From Pseudomonas sp. TH31 (GTDB lineage: Bacteria; Pseudomonadota; Gammaproteobacteria; Pseudomonadales; Pseudomonadaceae), in the NCBI RefSeq assembly GCF_016650815.1, contig NZ_JAEKEZ010000024.1:1-41028 (forward strand): a stretch of 41,028 nucleotides of DNA, read 5' to 3'. The translations under genes and the position numbers were made by a program. The notes under the pieces are model-generated. The model ran no database searches and was not told where the DNA came from. It saw nothing but the letters and a program-made list of their open reading frames with translations. Of the stretch, positions 1 to 8,227 are shown piece by piece (position 1 is the first letter of the stretch; every line of letters starts with the position of its first letter).

Positions 1-237
1 GAAGCACAGCCTGGCCGCCATTTGCGGCGGGTCGGTTATAAGACGGTCGATCACAAAGCGCAGATCGGGGATCGAGCGAAAATCGCGTTCCAGCATCGCC
101 CGGTAGCCGGACAGCCCAACGCGCAGGCCGTTGTAGTGCACGTTTTCATCGACGAGTTGACTCAGGGCTGGCCAGTCCTGTCGGTTGAGGCCGTCGATAT
201 AGGCGCGATAGGTGTCGCTGAGTACGTGTTTGTTCAT
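1..237 (-). CDS. SnoaL-like / ester cyclase family protein, C-terminus beyond window
   Basis: Reading the minus strand from the ATG at 237 gives 79 codons open to the window edge. The protein starts MNKHVLSDTYRAYIDGLNRQ and continues with a Leu-Val-Asp-Glu-Asn-Val-His-Tyr segment and an RAMLERDFRSIPDLRF segment. This pattern is typical of the SnoaL-like/NTF2-fold ester cyclase family: small cytoplasmic alpha+beta barrels that bind small hydrophobic substrates. Only the N-terminal half is present, so active-site residues cannot be judged. It is divergent from the monooxygenase at 412, with about 175 bp between the two starts, so the two may share a regulatory region and a catabolic role. The exact substrate is unknown. 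Confidence 0.7.
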   Translation of the reverse strand, partial: MNKHVLSDTYRAYIDGLNRQDWPALSQLVDENVHYNGLRVGLSGYRAMLERDFRSIPDLRFVIDRLITDPPQMAARLCF

Positions 238-411
238 GGCTCACTATCTCGCTTTAAACCTTTTCAATCCTGAACCGTACGCTCTGCCTCCGTTATTTAT
301 GCTCAGTTCCCAGCTTAATAATATTTTACCGATACCAAGGTGATCCCTAGTCTTGAGCCCAAGAGATGGCAGGCCATAACCGACCTGACTCCCACTTCGA
401 AGGGTAGAGAG

Positions 412-1719
412 ATGACCACAGAAACAATAAAAACAGACACCTTGATTGTCGGCGCCGGTCAGGCTGGCGTGGCCATGAGTGAGCACTTGAGCAAACTCGG
501 TGTGCCGCACCTGGTGCTCGAGCGCAACCGCATTGCCGAGCGCTGGCGCACCGGCCGTTGGGATTCGTTGGTGGCCAATGGTCCGGCCTGGCACGATCGG
601 TTCCGGGCCTTGAATTCGACGACGTCAGCCCCGACGGCTTTGCCCCTAAAGAGCGGGTGGCCGACTATTTCGAAGCCTATGCCAGGAAGTTCAAGGCGCC
701 GATTCGAACGGGTGTCGACGTGCTGAAGGTCGAGCGCAACATCGGTCGGCCCGGTTTCACCATTGAAACCTCCGAGGGTGTGATCGAAGCCAGCCGCGTG
801 GTCGCTGCCACCGGGCCGTTCCAACGTCCGGTGATCCCGCCGATTGCGCCGAAAGACGCGCCATTCACCCAGATCCACTCCGCCGAGTACCGCAATCCGC
901 AGCAGATGCCTGAAGGCGCGGTGCTGGTGGTGGGCGCCGGGTCGTCGGGAGTACAGATTGCCGATGAACTGCAGCGTTCCGGCAAAAGGTTTATCTCTCG
1001 GTCGGGGCCCATGACCGCCCTCCTCGCGCCTATCGCAACCGTGATTTCTGCTGGTGGCTGGGCGTGCTCGGTGAGTGGGATCAAGCGGCGATGAAACCCG
1101 GCCGGGAACACGTGACCATCGCGGTCAGCGGTGCGCACGGCGGTCGCACGGTGGACTTCCGTGGCCTGGCCCATCGCGGCATGACGCTGGTCGGCCTGAC
1201 TCAATCGTTCAATGGCGCCGTGGCGACTTTCCAACCCAATCTGGCCGACAACCTGGCACGCGGCGATGAGAACTATCTGGCGCTGCTCAATGCGGCGGAC
1301 GCCTACATCGAGCGCAATGGCCTGGACCTGCCGCAAGAGCCTGAAGCCCGCATCACCTTCCCGGATCCGGACTGCGTGACCCAGCCGATTCTGGAACTCG
1401 ACCTGACCCTGGCCGGCGTGACCTCGATCATCTGGGCCACCGGTTTCGCCACCGATTACAGCTGGCTGAAGGTCGATGCCTTCGACGACAACGGCAAACC
1501 AAAACATCAGCGCGGCGTGTCGAGCGAGCCGGGCGTGTATTTCCTGGGCCTGCCGTGGCAGTCACGGCGCGGTTCTTCGTTTATCTGGGGGTTTGGCACG
1601 ACGCCAAGTACGTGGCTGATCACATCGGCATCCAGCGTTCGTACCTCGACTACCGCGATGCCGAGCAACGCGAAGCCCAAGCCGCCCTGCTCGCCCATAA
1701 AACCACGGTCAGCGCTTAA
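412..1719 (+). pseudogene. Flavin-dependent monooxygenase (CzcO/FMO-like), three one-base frameshifts
   Basis: Read through three one-base deletions, this encodes about 436 residues, a normal length for a single-component FAD/NADPH monooxygenase of the CzcO/FMO group. Residues 14-19 form the FAD Rossmann motif GAGQAG. A second motif, VVGAGSSG, binds NADPH, and an ATGF motif follows in the C-terminal third (WATGFATDYSW). The expected product oxygenates a nitrogen or carbon atom of a small substrate. Frame breaks lie near 605 (one C lost before GGGCC), 989 (one G lost in AAAAGG) and 1592 (one G lost in a G run). All three are homopolymer losses, so sequence error is as likely as inactivation. 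The stop is 34 bp before the Rid gene, whose product may act on the oxidation product. Confidence 0.85.
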
Positions 1720-1753
1720 GCGCGCCACGTCGAATTCTGTCAAGGAGCTGCAC

Positions 1754-2170
1754 ATGTCCACGCCAACCCATACCCGTATTCGCATGTTCAACACCAAAGA
1801 AACCTACCCGAACCAGAGCCTGGACAATGACCTGTGCCAAGCCGTGCGGGCGGGTAACACCGTTTATGTTCGCGGCCAGGTCGGGACCGATTTCGAGGGC
1901 CAACTGGTCGGCCTCGGTGACCCGCGGGCGCAAACCGAGCAAGCCATGCGCAACGTTAAACAGTTGCTGGAAGAGGCTGGCAGCGACCTTAGCCACATCG
2001 TGAAAACCACCACTTACCTGATCGATCCGCGTTACCGCGAGCCCGTTTATCAGGAGGTGGGCAAGTGGTTGAAAGGGGTGTTTCCGATTTCGACCGGGTT
2101 GGTGGTGTCGGCGTTGGGGCAACCACAGTGGCTAATGGAAATTGATGTGATTGCGGTGATTCCTGAGTAA
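1754..2170 (+). CDS. Rid (YjgF/YER057c/UK114) family protein lacking the catalytic Arg
   Basis: A 138-residue Rid-fold protein. The start is the ATG preceded by AAGGAG at 1742-1747. Rid proteins are cytoplasmic trimers; the RidA subgroup hydrolyses reactive imines or enamines. Here the C-terminal part reads VFPISTGLVVSALGQPQWL. The canonical PARSCVEV stretch, whose Arg (Arg105 of RidA) holds the substrate carboxylate, therefore becomes PISTGLVV, with Ser in place of Arg. This places the protein among Rid subfamilies that are not expected to be ordinary imine deaminases. Its place between a monooxygenase and two hydrolases suggests that it processes an unstable intermediate of the same pathway. 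Family assignment is firm; the reaction is inferred. Confidence 0.88.
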   Translation: MSTPTHTRIRMFNTKETYPNQSLDNDLCQAVRAGNTVYVRGQVGTDFEGQLVGLGDPRAQTEQAMRNVKQLLEEAGSDLSHIVKTTTYLIDPRYREPVYQEVGKWLKGVFPISTGLVVSALGQPQWLMEIDVIAVIPE

Positions 2171-2190
2171 CGCAGGTAGACCGAGTTACG

Positions 2191-2272
2191 GCCTTCGCGA
2201 GCAAGCTTTGCTCCTACAGGGGGAGTCGTCGCTCATCGATCTCCTGTAGGAGCGAAGCTTGCTCGCGAAGGC
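2191..2272. repeat. Pseudomonas REP inverted pair
   Basis: Two 30-bp arms, 2191-2220 and 2243-2272, are inverted copies differing at one position and separated by 22 bp. They carry the GCCTTCGCGAGCAAGC / GCTTGCTCGCGAAGGC consensus of repetitive extragenic palindromes, which are abundant in P. fluorescens-type genomes. The pair lies between the Rid gene and the DUF1028 gene. It could fold into a long hairpin that tempers transcription or stabilises the upstream mRNA. Confidence 0.93.
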
Positions 2273-2320
2273 GTCCGCACAAACACCCATTTCTCCAAGG
2301 CCAGACAAGGAGCAAAACCC

Positions 2321-2999
2321 ATGACCTTCTCCATCGCCGCCCGCTGTCCCGAAACCGGTCAGCTCGGCATCGCCATCAGTTCCTCCAGCATCGCCGTCGG
2401 CGCCCGCTGCCCGTGGCTGCTGCCCGGCGTTGGCGCCGTCTCCACACAAAACATCACCCTGCCGTCACTTGGCCCGGAAACCCTCGCCCTGATTGAACAA
2501 GGCCTCGCGCCTGCCGAGGCGTTGGACAAAGTCCTGACCCGCAACGGCTACAGCCAATATCGCCAGATCACCGCCATTGACCACCGCGGCCGCACCGCGC
2601 ACTTCAGTGGTTCGCAAACCCTCGGCAACCACAACGCAGTCTGCGGCGAGCAATGCGTCGCGGCCGGCAACATGCTGGCGGATCGCTCAGTGGTCGAGGC
2701 GATGGTCCGGGCATTCGAACAGGGCGAAGGTCAACTGGCCGATCGCTTGCTGGCGGCAATGCAAGCCGCCATCGTGGCGGGCGGTGAAGCCGGGCCGGTG
2801 CATTCGGCGGCGCTGGTGGTAGTCGGCGAACTGACCTGGCCAATCATCAACCTGCGTAGTCGATTGGGCCGATGAAGACCCCATCGGCCAGCTGGAACAT
2901 TTGTGGGACGCCTACCGCCCACAGGTTCAGGACTACATCGACCGCGCCCTTGCCCCCGACAAATCCCCTGGTTACGGCGTCGCCGGAGACGACCGATGA
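2321..2999 (+). pseudogene. DUF1028 Ntn-hydrolase-like protein, one frameshift near the C-terminus
   Basis: It begins MTFSIAARCPETGQLGIAIS, the signature of the DUF1028 family. These proteins have an N-terminal-nucleophile hydrolase fold and about 225 residues. The ATG at 2321 follows an AAGGAG box (2308-2313). The first frame stops at 2875. One extra base near 2855-2859 explains this: in the next frame the family tail RVDWADEDPIGQLEHLWDAY continues to the TGA at 2997-2999. That gives 225 residues after correction. The stop overlaps the ATG of the following hydrolase (ATGA), which supports a translated, coupled gene in the living cell and a sequence error here. DUF1028 genes often accompany Rid and amidohydrolase genes; an amidase-type role is plausible but unproven. 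Confidence 0.85.
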
Positions 3000-4147
3000 G
3001 CCACAGTCGCGATTTGCTGAAAACGCTGGTGGGGTTCGACACCACCAGCCGCGAATCCAACCTGCACCTCATCGAGTTTGTCCGCGACTACCTCGCCAGC
3101 TTCGATGTGCCCTGTGAACTGGTCTACAACGAGCCACGCAGCAAGGCCAATCTGTTCGCGACCATTGGCCCGGCGGATCGACCGGGTATCGTGCTGTCGG
3201 GGCACACCGACGTGGTGCCCGTCGATGGCCAACCGTGGACCGTAGCGCCATTCGAACTCACCGAGCGCGACGGCAAGCTGTACGGTCGCGGCACCGCGGA
3301 CATGAAAGGCTACATCGCTTGCGTACTCGCCCTGGTGCCATCGTTGGTGCAGGCCCCACTGCGGCTGCCGGTGCACATCGCGCTTTCGTACGATGAAGAA
3401 GTCGGCTGCCTCGGCGTCCGCTCATTACTCAAAGTGCTGGAGCAGCGCCCGGTCAAGCCGATGCTCTGCATCATCGGCGAGCCGACCGAGCTCAAGCCAG
3501 TGCTCGGCCACAAAGGCAAACTGGCGATGCGCTGCGACATTCACGGTGAAGCCTGCCATTCGGCGTATGCGCCGCTCGGGGTTAATGCCATCGAATACGC
3601 CGCCGAACTGATCGGAGAGCTCGGGCGTATCGGCCAACGGCTCAAGGCCCCCGAGCGCCACGACGCGCGCTTCGATCCGCCGTTCAGCACCGTGCAAACC
3701 GGAGTGATTGGCGGCGGCAAGGCCTTGAACATCGTTCCCGCCGATTGCCGTTTCGACTTTGAAATCCGCGCCCTGCCCGCCTACGACCCAAGCGATGTCG
3801 CGCAGGAGCTGAAAGCCTACGCCGAGCAGCAAGTCTTGCCGCGCATGCGCGCCGTGAGTAAGCAGAGTGACATCCGCTTCAGCGAGTTGTCGGCGTACCC
3901 CGGTTTGGCGACCGATGCGCACAGCGAAGCCGCTGAGTTGATCGCAGCATTTTCGGGCTCTCGGGAGTTCGGCACAGTGGCGTTCGGCACCGAGGGTGGC
4001 CTGTTTGATGCGGCCGGGATTGCAACAGTGGTTTGCGGTCCCGGCAGCATGGATCAAGGCCACAAACCGGACGAGTTTGTCAGCGTCGAGCAACTGAACC
4101 GCTGCGACGCCATGCTGCAACGGATGCTGCTATCGATCTGCGGCTGA
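2996..4147 (+). CDS. M20 family deacetylase (ArgE/acetylornithine deacetylase-like)
   Basis: A 383-residue zinc-dependent M20 hydrolase, normal for ArgE. SGHTDVVPVDG (first metal His and Asp), GRGTADMKG (bridging Asp), SYDEEVGCLG (catalytic and metal Glu pair), GEPTELKP and the late GHKPDEF metal-His segment are all visible. It probably removes an acyl group from an N-acyl amino acid or related amide in the cytoplasm. The start is the ATG overlapping the DUF1028 stop, so the longer upstream extension of this frame is rejected. It ends the four-gene plus-strand cluster and is likely the last hydrolytic step of the pathway started by the monooxygenase. The name argE is not used because the biosynthetic role is unlikely in this context. 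Confidence 0.9.
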   Translation: MSHSRDLLKTLVGFDTTSRESNLHLIEFVRDYLASFDVPCELVYNEPRSKANLFATIGPADRPGIVLSGHTDVVPVDGQPWTVAPFELTERDGKLYGRGTADMKGYIACVLALVPSLVQAPLRLPVHIALSYDEEVGCLGVRSLLKVLEQRPVKPMLCIIGEPTELKPVLGHKGKLAMRCDIHGEACHSAYAPLGVNAIEYAAELIGELGRIGQRLKAPERHDARFDPPFSTVQTGVIGGGKALNIVPADCRFDFEIRALPAYDPSDVAQELKAYAEQQVLPRMRAVSKQSDIRFSELSAYPGLATDAHSEAAELIAAFSGSREFGTVAFGTEGGLFDAAGIATVVCGPGSMDQGHKPDEFVSVEQLNRCDAMLQRMLLSICG

Positions 4148-4151
4148 GGAT

Positions 4152-4183
4152 TGGCCCGACGCTCAGGTATTAGAGTCGGGCCA
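4152..4183. terminator. Hairpin between convergent genes
   Basis: TGGCCCGAC (4152-4160) pairs with GTCGGGCCA (4175-4183) around a 14-nt loop. It sits between the convergent M20 hydrolase and LysR genes and overlaps the last codons of the latter. No long T tract is seen, so it is a probable shared terminator, not a certain one. Confidence 0.55.
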
Positions 4184-5075
4184 GTTCTTCCTGGCAATAA
4201 TCCACGAACAACTGCACCGGTTTGGTCAGCGGCGACCTTTTCAACCATGCCGCCGATAATCCGGAGCCGGTCACGGTTTGCACCAGCGGTACGCATACCA
4301 CTTTCTGGCCGTCGTAGGTGTAGGGTGAAAACGGCTTGGTCACCAGAATCGAAAAGCCGAAACCTCGCCCGACCATCCCGCGCACCATCTCGATTGAAGG
4401 CGAGCTGAACACGATGTGCGGCGTCAGCCCGCGCTCTTCGAAGATACTGACGAAGTAGGTTCGACTCGGCACCACGTCGAGCAGAATCATCGGCTCCAGC
4501 ACCAGGTCGTCCAGCGACACTTTTGCCTGTTGCGCAAAACGGTGATCGGCTGGCAGCAACGCGTAAGGCTGCTGCGCCGGCATCAGCGCAACGGTCTCGA
4601 TCGTGCTGTCCAGATCGTGTTCAAACAGCATCGCCATGTCGATGCTGCCGGCGGTCAGTGCATGCACCAACTCCTGCTGCTCGCCGTCGCGAATACGGAT
4701 TTGCACGCCGGGCCAGCGCTCCTTGAAACCGGCGATCAGGCGCGGCAGGTACAGCGGCGCCACCGTTTCGAAACAGCCAATATCGATCTGCCCCGCCACC
4801 ACGTCGTTGTCCGCCAGCGCATTTTGCTCAAACTCGTGCGCGACCCGCAGCAACTCCAGCGCCTTGCGGTAAAACCGCGACCCGCTCGGTGTCAGAGAAA
4901 CACCCTGGGCGTGATGCCGGATAAACAGCTGTACGCCGAAGCTTTCTTCCAGGTGCTTGATCGCCGTCGACACCGACGGCTGGGCGATATAGAGCTTGCG
5001 CGAAGCCTGCGCCACGCTGCCGCAATCGGCGGTGGTGACGAAATAGCGAAGCTGTCGCAGGTTGTAAGCGGCCAT
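4170..5075 (-). CDS. LysR-family transcriptional regulator
   Basis: A 301-residue LysR-type regulator. It has an N-terminal winged HTH (LRQLRYFVTTADCGSVAQAS, then IAQPSVSTAIKHLE) and a PBP2-like effector domain. The ATG at 5075 is chosen because GGAGG sits 5 nt upstream (5081-5085). The longer frame from 5093 would place that box inside the gene. It converges on the monooxygenase-Rid-DUF1028-M20 cluster and is the likely regulator of that cluster, responding to its substrate or an intermediate. No operator could be identified by eye. Confidence 0.92.
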   Translation of the reverse strand: MAAYNLRQLRYFVTTADCGSVAQASRKLYIAQPSVSTAIKHLEESFGVQLFIRHHAQGVSLTPSGSRFYRKALELLRVAHEFEQNALADNDVVAGQIDIGCFETVAPLYLPRLIAGFKERWPGVQIRIRDGEQQELVHALTAGSIDMAMLFEHDLDSTIETVALMPAQQPYALLPADHRFAQQAKVSLDDLVLEPMILLDVVPSRTYFVSIFEERGLTPHIVFSSPSIEMVRGMVGRGFGFSILVTKPFSPYTYDGQKVVCVPLVQTVTGSGLSAAWLKRSPLTKPVQLFVDYCQEELARL

Positions 5076-5105
5076 GCGGACCTCCAGAAACACAACATCA
5101 ATATC

Positions 5106-5135
5106 AAAAGATCGCAGCCTTCGGCAGCTCCTGCA
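5106..5135. repeat. REP-like sequence next to IS110
   Basis: The 30-nt stretch AAAAGATCGCAGCCTTCGGC plus AGCTCCTGCA matches the second common Pseudomonas REP type (GATCGCAGCCT..GGCAGCTCCT). Only one arm is visible, and IS110-like sequence follows within about 65-120 bp. This is as expected if the element split a REP pair. Confidence 0.7.
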
Positions 5136-5198
5136 GATCGGGCGCTACCAAATCGCTATGGGTTAACACATCCACTAATGAAATGGTTTCCCCCAGCC

Positions 5199-5233
5199 TA
5201 CCCTGTGATCGCCCACTAAGCTTTCACAGGGTA
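5199..5233. repeat. 10-bp inverted repeat in the leader of the truncated IS110
   Basis: TACCCTGTGA (5199-5208) and TCACAGGGTA (5224-5233) are perfect inverted copies 15 bp apart, just upstream of the transposase start at 5253. The repeat could be a terminator, an operator or part of the non-coding RNA of the element. Confidence 0.6.
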
Positions 5234-5252
5234 CCTATCGGAGACCATTGCC

Positions 5253-5820
5253 ATGAACAACGTAGCTATCGCGGCCATTGACCTCGGAAAACACTGTTTT
5301 CATCTGCATGCACAGGATGATCGGGGTCTTGAGCTGTATCACAAGAAATTCAACCGCGAAGCGCTTAGCAAACACTTGGCGAGCCTTGAGCCTTGCACGA
5401 TAGCGATGGAGGCCTGCGGCGGTGCGCACTTCATGGCGCGAGAGGTTCAAAGTTTCGGGCATACGCCAAAACTTATTGCCCCCCCAGCACGTGCGCCCTT
5501 ATGTGAAAAGCAACAAAAATGACTTCGCTGATGCCGAGGCCATTTGCGAGGCTGCCACCCGTTCAGCCATGCGCTTTGTCGCTCCAAAAACTGAAGCACA
5601 GCAAGCGCTGGCCATGCTCAACTCGGTACGCGATTCATTTATCAAAGATCGGACAGCTACCGCTAATCGGATCCATGCCGCGCTCCTGGAAGTCGGCATC
5701 AGCCTGCCGAAGGGTTTCAAATCGCTTAACGATCTAGCCACTCTGATTGATGAAAAGCCATTTCCTTCAATCATCAAACAGCTTCTGAAAACGCTGCATG
5801 AGCACTTCGACTACTTCCCT
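5253..5820 (+). pseudogene. IS110-family transposase, frameshifted and 3'-truncated
   Basis: The first 189 or so codons match the DEDD (RuvC-like) N-terminal half of IS110-family transposases: IAAIDLGKHCFHLHAQ carries the first Asp, MEACGGAHFMARE the Glu, and KSNKNDFADAEAICEA the later Asp pair. The reading frame jumps near 5480 in a run of seven C (one extra C), from the 5253 frame to the next. Homology stops abruptly at about 5820, where the minus-strand GH65 remnant begins. The C-terminal Tnp20 domain with the catalytic Ser is therefore absent and the element cannot transpose alone. Start chosen: ATG 5253, after GGAG (5239-5242). Confidence 0.85.
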
Positions 5821-6262
5821 GAGGCATATTTGTCCATCCTGTCGGCGCTCGGTCGCCAACTGCCGATCGCCCTGGCGGATCTCCAGCTCATCGTCACCGA
5901 GTACGGAAACCCGCAGTCGCCGGCCTCGGAACTGCAGGGTGAAATGGTAGGCATCCCAGTGCGCGGGCAACCTCGGGCGGAAGGCCAGTTGGCCCGACCC
6001 GATATCAAGCCCCGACAGCCCTTCCACCAATCCCTGCCAGGCTCCGGCATAGGCAGAAAGATGCAGCCCATTGCTGTATTCGTCGACCGGAGTGAAATCC
6101 AAGTTGTAACGGCTGGCACGGGAAATGAAATCGGCACTGATTTGCGTCTTGCCCAGATGCGCGGCGATGACAGCATGCGGGCCGTAACTCATTCATGCAC
6201 CGTACGCGGTTCATAGTAATCAAACGCTGCACGCTTCACGTCCTCTGAAAAATCGTCGGGAA
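5821..6262 (-). pseudogene. C-terminal remnant of a GH65 glycoside phosphorylase
   Basis: On the minus strand, FDYYEPRTVHE (about 6204-6236) is followed, after a damaged base or two near 6195, by HAVIAAHLGK, EYSNGLHLSAYAGAWQGLVEG, LAFRPRLPAHWDAYHFTLQF and RGRRLRVSVL, down to about 5821. This is the end of the catalytic barrel and the C-terminal beta domain of family GH65 (maltose, trehalose or kojibiose phosphorylase group). The enzymes split alpha-glucosides with phosphate in the cytoplasm. The catalytic core is missing upstream, and the IS110 fragment abuts the 3' end, so the gene is a relic. A deletion between the IS and the gene would explain the fused ends. Confidence 0.8.
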
Positions 6263-7772
6263 GACGACGACCGCGACTCGATCCCGACGATATCCTCGCA
6301 ATGTTCTCCATAAGAAATGGTCAGCACGACGCGCCTCCTGACGCCTGATACGACATGTCGGAGCCAAGTCGCTCGCGGCGGACGGCGGAGATCACGTCGG
6401 CGCTGCTCGTCTTGCATACTCCCGAAGTGGAATAGGTTCGGATCGAGTGGCATCCTTGCTCATGGGAGGCAATTATTCTGATCAGTTCAACAGCCCAATC
6501 AGCAATCAGTAGCACGTCATTTCCCTGTTTGGGAATTAACCGTCTACGACGAGGCAAACCGAGGCGGTCGCTGCTTCTAGGGCATGCAGGATCTGATGCG
6601 ATGCTACCCTGCGTGCTGTTATCGTGGGAGAGTTACTGAGGAGACCTGCCTTCATACCTTTGAAAATTGAACCAAAGCGCCAGCCCGAAGCATCAGTGAT
6701 TATTCAACTGCCACTTGGGAACCAAACGCTCGCGGTGAAGAGGCGAATCTCAGCCCCCGAAGGCTGCGCCGGTTGTGGACAAGTAGAACAGAGGCGTAAC
6801 CAGTGGGATGACTCGCGCCAGCAACCTGCATGGCGACACCGGTTTACCGCATCGAACTCAAGGGTGAATCAATGCGCAGGCGTTCGACGAAATTGGCGGC
6901 GATGGGGACTTCAGACTAACAATGCAAACCTACGTCGCTGCGCTGTCCGGATGGCGTGGAATCCGCAGGCAAAAATAAATATATATTCAACGCAACTAAA
7001 CGGTGAAAGACCGCCGGGTTAACCTCGACCGTACAGGTGCCCCAAGACAGCCCCTCTTGCTCCGCGCCCTGCCATCGCTCAACGCAATTCTGACTGCACC
7101 CCCATGCTAATGACCTTCCTCTGGCACTCGATCTGGACGAAGATACCTGGGCGACGAGCTATCGATGATTGGCGCAGGCAAGACCGTGGAGATCGCCCAA
7201 GCGTAAAAAAATGGAGCCCCCCTCCTTGTCAAGGGGGGATCTGTGAAGCTGTCTGATAAATGCGTCGATGAGATGTGCTGCATTTAACCGCTAGAATAAC
7301 TCGAGCATTACCGGCTGGCGAAGGGAGCGCGTCAGGACGCTGTGATGGTAGTTAAAACACAGTTTCAGATCGTCGAATAGCTCAGCCATGCCTACCATCA
7401 CGACTAGAGATAGGCCTGAGCACGAAACGTCGCTTCTCTACTTTGCAATTGCCTACAAGCATAGCAACGTGGGAGCTCGGCTCTCGGCAACCACTTCAAT
7501 TTTCCAAGGCGTTGATACCCGATATTGCAAGGGCTAGTCCAACACCTGACCAGGCTCAGGCGCTGACGGAGATGGCTGAGTTTTCAGAGAGATTTATCTG
7601 CCTCTCTTAGAAGGGCTAGCTCTCTAATAGCACCTCAAGTATGCCGCCAGATGCACACTTGAGCTCGGAAGGGGTACTTACCTGGAAGCCTTGATTTTGT
7701 TAGCTTGGCGTGGACAGGAAAGCGATCAGCGTAGTGTCGAAATCTGAAGATATAGGGGGAAACCTTTGATAA
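6263..7772. other. Gene-poor stretch with decayed mobile DNA
   Basis: No convincing gene is seen in these 1.5 kb. Apart from the short IS66 relic listed separately, short open frames on both strands show no domain I recognise, no ribosome-binding site and inconsistent base use. A C6/G6 hairpin-prone sequence lies at about 7215-7236. The stretch reads as a junction of several deleted elements. Confidence 0.6.
6641..6770 (+). pseudogene. Relic of an IS66-family TnpA (OrfA)
   Basis: The translation FIPLKIEPKRQPEASVIIQL, PLGNQTLAV and SAPEGCAG parallels the end of the intact TnpA at 15703-16020 (FVPLKATPKRQVEALATIEL, PFSEQSITV, SDPEGCAR). Only about 43 codons are recognisable, and the flanking sequence does not continue the element. 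It comes from a different, more diverged IS66 copy than the one at 15.6 kb. Confidence 0.7.
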
Positions 7773-7798
7773 GGGTTCGAACCCCATCGCCTCCGCCA
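7773..7798 (+). tRNA. tRNA 3'-end fragment (T-loop and acceptor with CCA)
   Basis: GGGTTCGAACCCC carries the T-loop TTCGAAC between G and C runs and is followed by an acceptor half CGCCTCC and GCCA. No matching GGAGGCG 5' half or anticodon arm lies in the 100 nt upstream, so this is not a whole tRNA. The G-CCA end fits a serine-type tRNA, but the identity is not certain. Such fragments mark att sites left by integrative elements that use the 3' end of a tRNA gene. The strong terminator directly downstream supports a former tRNA locus. Confidence 0.55.
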
Positions 7799-7802
7799 CA
7801 TT

Positions 7803-7841
7803 AAACGACAAAGCCCTGATTATTTCAGGGCTTTGTCGTTT
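7803..7841 (+). terminator. Strong rho-independent terminator after the tRNA fragment
   Basis: AAACGACAAAGCCCTGA (7803-7819) and TCAGGGCTTTGTCGTTT (7825-7841) form a perfect 17-bp stem with the loop TTATT. The A and T ends give tails in both directions. It directly follows the tRNA 3' end, as expected of a tRNA operon terminator. Confidence 0.88.
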
Positions 7842-8227
7842 CTGGGGTACGCAAATTCTGTTGCGCCATTTTTGGATTGTTTCCGCATCTTTTCGGTCAT
7901 TTCCGCCCCTACCACTCCGCCCCCCTTCTCCCGCCCAAATCAAATAGCTCGACCGAAATATGAAGATTGCGTTTGATGGCGTGCAATAGGCCGCTTTCGC
8001 GCCAGAAGTTGACAGTTGGCTCAAATCCCCTCTTCAGGCGAGATCGATTTCGACCAAACGCAATTTCTTACTGTAGCTACGAAATTTGGGGCTGTCGAAC
8101 ACCCCACGGTGCCGAATCCAAGTAGTGCGATGTTCACGGCTTTCCCCCATTTCGAGCAGTCCTTATTTCGAGTTTTTACCATTGAGCTCGTACTGGTTAG
8201 GTCATCAGTACTCGTTGGCGTGACCTG
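7842..8227. other. Spacer without recognised genes
   Basis: About 390 bp between the tRNA terminator and the Anbu gene. A minus-strand frame crossing the terminator (7635-8024) and a plus-strand frame at 8016-8231 show no domain or start signal. I see no gene here. Confidence 0.5.

Noticed and set aside
4416..5219. 267-codon frame on the plus strand
   Set aside because: It lies over the LysR gene in antisense and is rich in Arg, Gln and His, as expected of a shadow frame in GC-rich DNA.
7215..7236. C6/G6 hairpin as a terminator
   Set aside because: No T tract follows and no gene ends nearby, so a terminator cannot be supported.
7635..8024. Minus-strand frame across the tRNA fragment
   Set aside because: It runs through the tRNA 3' end and the terminator; there is no start signal and no domain.
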